6,108 nucleotides of DNA from the NCBI GenBank assembly GCA_003564735.1, contig PXEK01000074.1, positions 1-6,108 on the forward strand, in the 5' to 3' direction. The notes under the pieces were generated by a model. That model saw only the letters and a list, made by a program, of their open reading frames with translations. It searched no databases and had not been told where the DNA came from. This DNA is from Cryomorphaceae bacterium (GTDB lineage: Bacteria; Bacteroidota; Bacteroidia; Flavobacteriales_G; Salibacteraceae). Positions 1 to 6,108 of the stretch are shown here, one piece after another; the first letter of the stretch is position 1; each line of letters opens with the position of its first letter. A program made the translations under genes and the position numbers.

Positions 1-2
1 AA

Positions 3-96
3 GCTGTATCAGCGTATAATGGCAAAGAATCCTGCGCTGCGAAGCAGCAAATCCGTGAAAATCTATTTCTATATAGCGACAGCGTTACAAACGCTG
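3..96. repeat. Palindrome-bearing intergenic element (possible interspersed repeat)
   Basis: Three short perfect inverted repeats, each with a 3-base loop, lie in this segment: GCTG-TAT-CAGC at 3-13, GCTGC-GAA-GCAGC at 36-48 and CAGCGTT-ACA-AACGCTG at 80-96. The middle one is flanked by the direct repeat AATCC (29-33 and 50-54). Spaced mini-hairpins like these resemble REP-like or MITE-like intergenic repeats. That it is repeated elsewhere in the genome is inference, because only one copy is in view. The left boundary may lie outside the window. Confidence 0.4.
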
Positions 97-111
97 CCGG
101 GAGTTGCGCCC

Positions 112-265
112 CGCTCTCCAAACCTCCAAACCTTCCCGTTTCATGTAAATCCCGCCACTTCACCCGCAACGAGTTCCGCTTTTCGCTTCACGCTTCACCA
201 TTGACTCGACCTTGTCCTTGTCTTTGTCCGTGCCCTCCGCCCTCAGCTCTCCGCCTCTGCGCTCC
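112..265. repeat. Patch of mixed short tandem repeats, pyrimidine-rich on + strand
   Basis: Several unrelated short units are each repeated two or three times: TCCAAACC twice at 117-132, CGCTTCA twice at 184-197, and TTGTCC three times at 212-229 with one mismatch (TTGTCT) in the middle copy. A degenerate run of CTCCGCC/CTCAGCT/CTCCGCC-like words follows at about 235-265. The + strand is strongly pyrimidine-biased, unlike the flanking coding sequence. No coding or RNA function is evident. It may be slippage-generated filler next to the palindromic element. Confidence 0.5.
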
Positions 266-385
266 CAAACCTCTAATCCCTGTCTCACTGCGAACCGGCA
301 AAATCCGGGCTCAACCCGCGTAATTACCCAAACCGCAATGCTTAGGTTTCCATATCGATATTCCCTTAAATCAATTTCAAAACCT

Positions 386-393
386 TACTTTTG
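386..393 (+). promoter_or_regulatory. Likely Bacteroidota -7 promoter element
   Basis: TACTTTTG matches the Bacteroidota sigma-A -7 consensus TAnnTTTG exactly and lies 16 bases before the ATG at 410. No clear TTG-type -33 element is visible at the expected distance upstream. The start would fall near base 400, giving a very short, A/T-rich leader without a Shine-Dalgarno sequence. The assignment rests on one box only. Confidence 0.4.
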
Positions 394-409
394 AGCAAAA
401 TTTTATCTT

Positions 410-2425
410 ATGAATAAAAATTATGTTTTCATATTTTTGCTTATCGCATTGTGTTTCACACCCAACTTGCTAACGGCAGCCCCCGGGGATACCACACGTG
501 TTTTCTCGCACAATGAAACTCATTGGCGATTCAGAGGTTACCCTCAAACGTTTTTAGATACGGTACAATTTCCCGAAGAGGGAACGTACAGCAAAATTAT
601 TATGTACTACGTATTGGGTTGTCCCCAAAACGGTTGCAGCGAGTGGGATTACAAAACCAATATAGAGGTTTGGGATCCGATTACAGACAGTACTTTTCAA
701 CGTGTAGAATTAGCTCGTGTGATTACGCCTTACGCCGGAAATAAAAACTACGGCTGGTTTCACGAATACCGTTTTGATGTTACCGATTATGCCGACTTAC
801 TCAAAGGGGAGCGTATCATTAACGCTTATTACGGTGGTTTTCAAGACGGTTTTTCCATTACGGTTTATTTTGATTTTATCGAAGGTACACCGCCCAGAGA
901 TATTTTGGGCTTTCATCAATTGTACCGCAGCGGCGGGGGGGGATTTAAATACGGTTTTCAAAACGACCCAATCAATGCCAAAACTTCCGGTGCAACGGTG
1001 GAGGCGAACAGCCAAACCAAAGCGGCTTTTGTTAAGCACACGGCCACGGGACACGGTTTCGGAAATGCGGGCGGTGGGAATCCCGACAATTGCGCCGAGT
1101 TTTGCCGCAAGTGGTTTAACGTAAACGTGAACGGTACAGAGCGGTATCGAGAGTACATTTGGGACGACGGCTGCGGAGCAGAGGCCAATTTCCCGCAAAC
1201 GGGTACGTGGATCTACAATCGCGCAGGCTGGTGTCCGGGAGGAGAGGCCCAAGAACATTACGCCGATGTGACGACTGCTTTCAGTGCGGGCACAACAAAC
1301 ACCATCGATTTGAATTGGCAGAACTACGTGTACACCGGAGGCTCTAGTTTTGATATTCACTATTGGGTCGAGACGCAACTTTTTGAGTACGATAGCCCTA
1401 ATTTTAATTTGGATGTTGAGGTAGAAAATATTTTGGTTCCCAATACTTTCGATCGTTACTCAAGGGATAATCCAACATGCGGAAACCCTAAGGGGGTGGT
1501 GCGTAACATCGGTGCGGAAAAGGTGACTTCCGTTCGATTGTCTTACGGACTCGAAGGTAATGAGAATTATGAGTATTCTGCAGCTACGGATTTGGAGTTT
1601 TTGCAACGCGATACCTTCGAATTGCAAATTCCGCCCCATAATTTTTACTCCGGCGCCGGGTCGGTTCTGACCGTAAACGCAATAAGTGCGAATGGGAGAG
1701 CCGACGACCAACAACACAATAATGAAAACAGTGCGGTTTTTGAAAGTGTGGTGCAACACCCCGGAGACATTATGTTACGGATTACAACAAATAATCGAGC
1801 GAATGAGAATTGGTATTATTTGAGGCAGATAGGTGGGGATACAATGATTTATCGTGATGATTTACAGAATCAAACAAATTATTTTGATACGCTTTCTATA
1901 GAACCGGGGTGCTACGAGTTTTATATTTACGATGAGGCGGGTGACGGACTCAACTTTTGGGCCGATAATACGGTGCAGGGGGGAAATATGCGATTAACTA
2001 ATTTGGGACTGGATACGGATGACCCTATTTTCTTGGAAAATTTCCCGGTGGAATTTGGTACGTTTTTCAGGTACACTTTTACGGTGGGTTATGATATGAA
2101 GGATGGAAAACCGGGGTATTCTGACGACTGGCAACCTGATGACCCATTGGCTGTTGAAGACGATTTGTTGGATGGCGTGTCGCCGGCGATGCGTTTGTAC
2201 CCCAATCCGGCTAAAGACCGACTCACGGTGGATTTAGAAGGTTTGAGCGGTGAGGTTCTGGTGAGGGTTACGGGAATTGACGGAAAGTTGGCGGTTGACC
2301 AAAAGCGAGGTGTTTCGGGATTTGATGCTTTCGACCTTGATATTTCGTCTCTCTCCGCAGGTATTTACATTGTTACGGTAAAGGGCGAGCGAGGATACTT
2401 GACAGAAAAGGTGGTGATACAATAA
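410..2425 (+). CDS. Secreted peptide-N-glycosidase F-related protein with T9SS sorting domain
   Basis: This 671-residue protein is predicted to act on Asn-linked glycans of glycoproteins outside the cell. Residues 1-23 form a signal peptide, probably cut at LTA/AP. Residues about 28-325 match PNGase F of Elizabethkingia along its length: CPQNGCSEWD (71-80), ITPY (105-108), the DVTDY region (123-127), NCAEFC (227-232) and RAGWCPG (271-277). By my alignment, catalytic D60 and E206 are kept as D80 and E230, R248 as R271, and the three disulfides as C71-C76, C228-C232 and C255-C275. E118 becomes G142 and R61 becomes Y81. Residues about 330-445 look like a CARDB/Ig-like domain. Residues 452-560 form a beta-rich domain with CYEFYIYDEAGDG (501-513). 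The end (about 594-671, RLYPNPAKDRL to KVVIQ) is a type A T9SS sorting domain, so the protein should be anchored to the surface or released. The start is fixed by the signal peptide. PNGase F itself lacks the middle domains. Actual deglycosylating activity is uncertain. Confidence 0.9.
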   Translation: MNKNYVFIFLLIALCFTPNLLTAAPGDTTRVFSHNETHWRFRGYPQTFLDTVQFPEEGTYSKIIMYYVLGCPQNGCSEWDYKTNIEVWDPITDSTFQRVELARVITPYAGNKNYGWFHEYRFDVTDYADLLKGERIINAYYGGFQDGFSITVYFDFIEGTPPRDILGFHQLYRSGGGGFKYGFQNDPINAKTSGATVEANSQTKAAFVKHTATGHGFGNAGGGNPDNCAEFCRKWFNVNVNGTERYREYIWDDGCGAEANFPQTGTWIYNRAGWCPGGEAQEHYADVTTAFSAGTTNTIDLNWQNYVYTGGSSFDIHYWVETQLFEYDSPNFNLDVEVENILVPNTFDRYSRDNPTCGNPKGVVRNIGAEKVTSVRLSYGLEGNENYEYSAATDLEFLQRDTFELQIPPHNFYSGAGSVLTVNAISANGRADDQQHNNENSAVFESVVQHPGDIMLRITTNNRANENWYYLRQIGGDTMIYRDDLQNQTNYFDTLSIEPGCYEFYIYDEAGDGLNFWADNTVQGGNMRLTNLGLDTDDPIFLENFPVEFGTFFRYTFTVGYDMKDGKPGYSDDWQPDDPLAVEDDLLDGVSPAMRLYPNPAKDRLTVDLEGLSGEVLVRVTGIDGKLAVDQKRGVSGFDAFDLDISSLSAGIYIVTVKGERGYLTEKVVIQ

Positions 2426-2432
2426 TTGATTG

Positions 2433-2467
2433 AAGGCTTGTGCTTTTGACGTGTTTTTGTAAGCCTT
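2433..2467. terminator. Weak hairpin between convergent genes, possible bidirectional terminator
   Basis: AAGGCTT (2433-2439) and AAGCCTT (2461-2467) form a 7-bp inverted repeat with a 21-base, T-rich loop, which could be extended by G-U pairs. It fills the 40-base gap between the two convergent genes, and its right arm runs into the stop codon of the methyltransferase gene (2466-2468). The stem is short, the loop long, and no strong U-tract follows on either strand, so it is only a candidate. Confidence 0.35.
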
Positions 2468-3083
2468 ACTCCTTTTGATACAAAGCTGAAATGTATTGCT
2501 TTGACTTGCTCGTTTTTTGGGTTACTTTCCTCAGTTTTGCTTGTTCAAAAAAAAGATCGTAATCGGGTAGTGAGAATTGGAGTTTACCGCGCATAGGGAA
2601 AAACAGGAGGTAGAGTAGCGCTAGTTTTATTTTTGCAAATATGCCCTTTGGCTCGCAAAAGTCTGAAAATAAAACAAACCCTTTGCTTTTGAGAACATCT
2701 CGTGTTTTTTTGGCGATAGCGGGCAGTGTTTCGCGATTTATAATATCGAGCACGAACGGCAAAATAATAATGTCGGCATCTTCAACTACGGCCTGCTCAA
2801 ACGGTTCCTCAATAAAAAATATACGGCGCGAGGTACCAAAACGCTTTTGAGCAATTTGCATCATGGATGCGGAAGGCTCTACATAGTAAATAGTGGATTT
2901 TTTGAATTTTTCCAGTACCGGTTTCAGTACGTCTCCGCCACCGCCGCCCACAATAACGATACGATCTACCAAGTGCGGTTTGAGGCGGTGAAACTCGGCT
3001 TGGTAACGGCGTATACCGGGGAAAAATAGGTTTCTGAGTTTTTCGTAGTAGGGGGCAATAAGTCTGTATCCTTTGACTCTCAT
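2466..3083 (-). CDS. Class I SAM-dependent methyltransferase, substrate unknown
   Basis: This 205-residue protein has the core of a Rossmann-fold methyltransferase. Beta1 and motif I are RIVIVGGGGGDVL (41-53), the glycine-rich SAM loop. YYVEPS (66-71) supplies the acidic E69 at the end of beta2 that usually binds the SAM ribose. EDADIIILPFVLDII (101-115) is the beta4/motif IV region, followed by a helix and LKSKGFVLFSDF (131-142) as beta5. The length suits a small single-domain enzyme. A hydrophobic stretch at about 152-163 (KLALLYLLFFPM) followed by basic residues could touch the membrane. It is the last gene of the operon and starts 9 bases after the stop of the large upstream gene, without a Shine-Dalgarno sequence. 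The substrate cannot be told: the family covers small molecules, lipids, quinones and proteins. Confidence 0.8.
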   Translation of the reverse strand: MRVKGYRLIAPYYEKLRNLFFPGIRRYQAEFHRLKPHLVDRIVIVGGGGGDVLKPVLEKFKKSTIYYVEPSASMMQIAQKRFGTSRRIFFIEEPFEQAVVEDADIIILPFVLDIINRETLPAIAKKTRDVLKSKGFVLFSDFCEPKGIFAKIKLALLYLLFFPMRGKLQFSLPDYDLFFEQAKLRKVTQKTSKSKQYISALYQKE

Positions 3084-3092
3084 TTTTAATTA

Positions 3093-5756
3093 CTATGGCT
3101 TTTGTATTACGTAATTGTACAATACCCCGGCGGCATCAGAAACGATCAAATTGAGGGTTTGATCATCATTCAAATTATCTACGGTGGGGCCGGTATAACC
3201 GCGCATAGGGAAGTCGGGGAGAGGAGTGCCGGTGTTGTTCATTAACCAAACTTGATTTTCTGCCGGGTACACGGCACTCAAAGCTCTCACAGCCTCATGT
3301 TTTACGGGGTTGAGGCGAGCTGTAGCCGTATCATGCGTTTCGAATCTAAGGAAGAGTTCTTTGTTTGTGTTGTACCCGTAAATTCCTGTTGAATCAGAAA
3401 TGTAAAACTCGGGCTGCTCGCTGCTGAATATCGGTGATATTAAAAAGCGCGAGTCTCCGCGGGTAGATTGAAGTACGGTTTTGGAAAGTTCATCATTTAA
3501 ATTCAACTCGAACAGCACACCGTTGGTATCAATGGTGTAAAGTTTTGTGAGTGATTTGTCGGAACCACGCTGTAAATAAAGAGCGGGTTTTGGGGTTAAG
3601 GGGAGTTTTTCGCTCAGGGAAAGTCGTTCTTCACCGCGACGATTCAGTGCCGTAACACTTCCGTTTTGGAGTAGCGTGATGAGGTAGTCTTTTCCTTTAA
3701 TACTCACATGCTCAAGCGGGGTGAGTGCCGGCGAACCGGGATTATCGTATTTCCACCCTTTTACTTTTGTTCCTTTTTTGTTGAAATTCAGTAGGTCTCC
3801 GTTCTCCAGGCCCACAAATATGCGTAAGTCGCCGTTATTGTCATAATCAACAACATTGATACCTGATGATGCGGGGCGTTCAAATGAAATGGGATAGCCC
3901 GTTACCGAATTCCCCAATCTATCGATGAGGTACAGTTTTTCTCGAGTGTTGAAAAGGAGTTGTAGTTTATTGTTGTCATAACGGTCTATTTGGAATATAT
4001 CACTCATGATAGGCCCCTCAACGGGTGCCGACCACAATATTTTACCGGTATTGCTTATGAGGTAAACGGTGTTTTTAAGGGTTTGAACGAAAAGTTCTTT
4101 TGCTCCTGAGTTGTGGTTAATTACCACTTTTGGCGCAGTCCGCAAACCGCTGTCTAACGCCAGTTCCCAAAGGGAGTGAGCGTAGGTTTTTTTCTCGGGA
4201 TTGTGTTTTAAAATAATGCTGTGGTAAAATAAGTTGTTGCTTTCAACCGACCACTGTAGAGCCAATCCGCTAAAGTTTTTGAGTGTAGAGTCGTACCGTT
4301 TTATTAAGTTGTGAGTGGATTCGTTTAGCAAGTCGGGGAGGGCGGTTGCGGCATATCCCGGGCGCACGAAAAAAAGTACATTTGATTCTGCGGAAAGTGA
4401 TTTATCAAACTTCATATACCCTTCATCGTTTCGGAGTGTTTTGCCCGAAAGGTAGTCGTTTATTATACGGCGCAAACTCTCTTTGGATGCTGCAAATACG
4501 ATGTATCGGTCAATAATAGTGTAATGTGCCGTGTGGAATTGGCGAAATAACGAACCCAAAGCGGCGGGCAGCAGCTTGTCGTGTCGTAATTTTTGCAGTG
4601 TGAAGTCGGCGTACTTTTCTTCTTCGTTTTCATCACTGCTTTGGCGAAGTTGTTTTGCGGCCGTATTTTCATTGGCCGTTTTCATGATGGCGTAAAAGCC
4701 CTCCTTCTCTCCCAATGCGGGGTCATTCCTAAAGCCGACAGCAATTTCGCTTTCAATCCAAGAGGTGATGGTAGCCTTGGACTCCGTGGTGTGTGAGCCG
4801 TAAAGGGTTTTAAGCTCAGTATTTTGTAAATACTCGGCATATCCCCTGTTCCATTCTTCAAAGTGAGAAAAACCGAGGTGAACAAAGCTCTCAGTGTTTT
4901 CGGGCATGACGGCTAACAAACTGCGCGCTGTGGGTTTTTGGTTCTGAAAAAGAGACAAAAAATCATCACCGTACCTTCCTGTGTTTACAAAGCCGTTGAG
5001 AATCCATATATTGGATTTTAGTCCCACATCCAACGCTGATCGACCTCCCAATTCATTCAATAAGTTAGATTGAGGTTGATTTTCGGTCATCAATATAGAA
5101 AGTAGTTTGGGCGTGTTGATGAAAACATGACCGTGATTCACTTTTCCCTTCGTGTTATATAGTCTTTGAAAAGTACTGTCGGCGGTAACGGCATCGTTGG
5201 TGTTGAGTCTGTCCAACGCTTTTTTTGCCACGTTTCTGTCGGTACAAACAACGACCAGGTTTTGCAGGAAATGAGCGTACAGTGTATGTTTTCCTAATTT
5301 TATTTCGAGGTTGTCGTCATCGGTGCGTTTAGCGTTGAGAGCCGCTTCTATATCGTTTATAAAGGTGCGAGAGGAAACACCCTCACCGGCATTAAAAATC
5401 CACACGGGAACGAAAGATTTTTTGAGCGGCTCCACCGCAAAACAAGCATTAAAGGAACCGGTAAGTGCCGATAAATCGGAATGAGCACGAAGGGCGGTAT
5501 CACACTCATGCATAATATCATGGAGTTCATTTACAGCGTCAATTTTTTTCAGTTCCTCCCAAATTACCGAGTGATGGGCAATACGGTCGAAGGTATGCGG
5601 AAAATCGGCATTTTCCCACACAAATATTGCGTCACGCGAAACGGCATCTAAGCTTGTTAATTTTCCGTCGCCCGCGGGTTTACTTGGAAATAAAAACCAA
5701 AATCCCGCTGCCAATAGAACAAGAATGAAACCGTACAATATGATTTGACGCAACAT
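3093..5756 (-). CDS. Membrane-anchored DUF3352-like protein with C-terminal beta-propeller-like half
   Basis: I chose the ATG at 5754-5756, giving 887 residues. It follows the stop of the upstream isomerase gene by 5 bases and places an uninterrupted hydrophobic segment (about 3-24, QIILYGFILVLLAAGFWFLF) at the N terminus as signal anchor. An ATG 17 codons upstream (5807) would overlap that gene by 46 bases. No lipobox cysteine is present. Residues about 35-525 resemble the DUF3352 type of envelope protein (DAIFVWENAD near 42-51, mixed alpha/beta). Residues about 550-887 carry blade-like repeats alternating a strand, an Asp/Asn-rich turn and a G-x-L/Y strand: DRYDNNKLQLL (591-601), DYDNNGDLRIFV (637-648) and DNLNDDQTLNLIV (860-872), in the manner of FG-GAP or PQQ-like propellers. 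Most of the chain is probably periplasmic. The function is unknown. The DUF3352 match is from memory of family style and is less sure than the propeller. Confidence 0.75.
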   Translation of the reverse strand: MLRQIILYGFILVLLAAGFWFLFPSKPAGDGKLTSLDAVSRDAIFVWENADFPHTFDRIAHHSVIWEELKKIDAVNELHDIMHECDTALRAHSDLSALTGSFNACFAVEPLKKSFVPVWIFNAGEGVSSRTFINDIEAALNAKRTDDDNLEIKLGKHTLYAHFLQNLVVVCTDRNVAKKALDRLNTNDAVTADSTFQRLYNTKGKVNHGHVFINTPKLLSILMTENQPQSNLLNELGGRSALDVGLKSNIWILNGFVNTGRYGDDFLSLFQNQKPTARSLLAVMPENTESFVHLGFSHFEEWNRGYAEYLQNTELKTLYGSHTTESKATITSWIESEIAVGFRNDPALGEKEGFYAIMKTANENTAAKQLRQSSDENEEEKYADFTLQKLRHDKLLPAALGSLFRQFHTAHYTIIDRYIVFAASKESLRRIINDYLSGKTLRNDEGYMKFDKSLSAESNVLFFVRPGYAATALPDLLNESTHNLIKRYDSTLKNFSGLALQWSVESNNLFYHSIILKHNPEKKTYAHSLWELALDSGLRTAPKVVINHNSGAKELFVQTLKNTVYLISNTGKILWSAPVEGPIMSDIFQIDRYDNNKLQLLFNTREKLYLIDRLGNSVTGYPISFERPASSGINVVDYDNNGDLRIFVGLENGDLLNFNKKGTKVKGWKYDNPGSPALTPLEHVSIKGKDYLITLLQNGSVTALNRRGEERLSLSEKLPLTPKPALYLQRGSDKSLTKLYTIDTNGVLFELNLNDELSKTVLQSTRGDSRFLISPIFSSEQPEFYISDSTGIYGYNTNKELFLRFETHDTATARLNPVKHEAVRALSAVYPAENQVWLMNNTGTPLPDFPMRGYTGPTVDNLNDDQTLNLIVSDAAGVLYNYVIQKP

Positions 5757-5761
5757 AGCGA

Positions 5762-6108
5762 TTATTTTAGGGGTTTTACCGTGATATTCACTGCTTCTTT
5801 GGGCCATTCGCGGCTATCGGTTTCAACCTTATTTATTTTTTCTACCACATCCATTCCGCGAATTACCTTACCAAAAACCGTATGGTCATTATCCAAATGC
5901 GGATTTCCCCCTTCAGTGGAGTAAACCCTTTTCATGTTTTCATCGAGTGACACCCCGTATTTTTCCTCAACCTGCTTTAATTCAGCCGGCGATTGCGGTT
6001 TGCCCACGTTAATGAAAAACTCATAGCACGATGAGCGTTTTTCGGGATTCCTTTTGTACTGCCGCGCCATGGCCACACTGCCGTATCGATTAAATAAACT
6101 GTCTCTCG
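5762..6108 (-). CDS. Cyclophilin-type peptidyl-prolyl cis-trans isomerase, N-terminal part missing
   Basis: The frame runs open to the right edge, so only the last 115 residues are seen. A GTG at 6074-6076 is an internal Val, not the start. The visible part contains the second half of a cyclophilin fold: GSVAMAR (9-15), equivalent to the GxLSMA segment; SSCYEFFI (25-32), in place of the usual GSQFFI; then the bacterial insert (about 37-65, AELKQVEEKYGVSL); and GGNPHLDNDHTVFGKVIRGMDVV, containing the conserved active-site His (CypA H126). By my alignment CypA F113 is kept but Q111 is Glu here (residue 29, codon 6020-6022). The enzyme would speed proline isomerisation during protein folding. 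Whether it is cytoplasmic or exported depends on the missing N terminus. It is the first visible gene of the operon, and its stop lies 5 bases before the next start. Confidence 0.88.
   Translation of the reverse strand, partial: RDSLFNRYGSVAMARQYKRNPEKRSSCYEFFINVGKPQSPAELKQVEEKYGVSLDENMKRVYSTEGGNPHLDNDHTVFGKVIRGMDVVEKINKVETDSREWPKEAVNITVKPLK

Larger units (their letters stand above)
1..409. other. Intergenic region without a convincing gene
   Basis: I see no supportable gene here. Plus-strand frames are open at 1-204 and 3-323, but their translations are rich in Pro, Ser, Thr and Cys, show no family motif, and follow from the stop-poor, pyrimidine-rich composition. The region has three parts: a palindrome-bearing segment at 3-96, a patch of short tandem repeats at about 112-265, and an A/T-rich leader from about 340 that carries the likely promoter of the gene starting at 410. 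A 3' remnant of an upstream gene at the extreme left edge cannot be excluded. Confidence 0.6.

Noticed and set aside
3..323. Open plus-strand frames at the left edge (1-204 and 3-323) as the 3' end of an upstream gene
   Set aside because: The translations are Pro/Ser/Cys-rich without any motif, two frames are open at once, and the DNA is made of palindromes and short repeats. The openness is explained by low purine content.
212..394. Small 60-residue plus-strand ORF before the PNGase F-like gene
   Set aside because: It runs through the tandem-repeat patch and the promoter region and has the same low-complexity composition, with no family resemblance.
797..1378. 193-residue minus-strand ORF inside the PNGase F-like gene
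   Set aside because: It lies wholly opposite conserved catalytic-domain codons and has no recognisable motif. It is an antisense shadow.
2547..2554. Run of eight A in the methyltransferase gene as a slippage site
   Set aside because: It encodes two Phe residues on the minus strand near the C terminus. Such runs are common in A/T-rich genes, so alone it gives no reason to suspect phase variation.
2586..3212. Exact 15-base match (ACCGCGCATAGGGAA) at 2586-2600 and 3198-3212
   Set aside because: Both copies encode FPMRG in frame in two unrelated proteins, with no flanking similarity. It is probably coincidence of a short shared peptide.
5757..5807. Upstream ATG at 5807 as start of the DUF3352-like protein
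   Set aside because: It would overlap the end of the isomerase gene by 46 bases and put 17 polar residues before the signal anchor. The ATG at 5756 gives a clean membrane anchor and a normal operon gap.

Overview
The window looks like chromosomal DNA of a member of the Bacteroidota. One gene ends in a type IX secretion (Por) C-terminal sorting domain, start codons lack Shine-Dalgarno sequences and sit behind A/T-rich leaders, and a TAnnTTTG promoter element of the Bacteroidota type lies before the first gene. Nothing visible narrows this below phylum level with confidence.

Layout: bases 1-409 hold no convincing gene. The left part (about 3-96) carries three short perfect palindromes with 3-base loops and looks like an interspersed intergenic repeat. 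The next part (about 112-265) is pyrimidine-rich on the + strand and made of several different short tandem repeats. A plus-strand gene (410-2425) encodes a secreted peptide-N-glycosidase F-related protein: signal peptide, PNGase F fold, two further beta-rich regions and a T9SS sorting domain. It converges with a minus-strand operon across a 40-base gap that holds a weak hairpin. In transcription order the operon is a cyclophilin-type peptidyl-prolyl isomerase (N-terminal part beyond the right edge), a large membrane-anchored DUF3352-like protein with a C-terminal beta-propeller-like half, and a small class I SAM-dependent methyltransferase. The gaps between these genes are 5 and 9 bases, so they are probably co-transcribed.

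How the genes may work together: the PNGase F-like protein should be exported by the Sec route, passed across the outer membrane by T9SS and either anchored on the surface or released, where it would act on N-glycoproteins. The operon has no visible link to it beyond position. Its isomerase and anchored propeller protein suggest an envelope role, but that is inference and the function of the large protein is unknown.

No clearly new multi-gene system is visible. The points most worth a second look are the PNGase F domain, which keeps two of three catalytic acids and all three disulfides but has lost the third acid and several substrate-contact residues, and the unusual repeat-rich leader region at 1-300.
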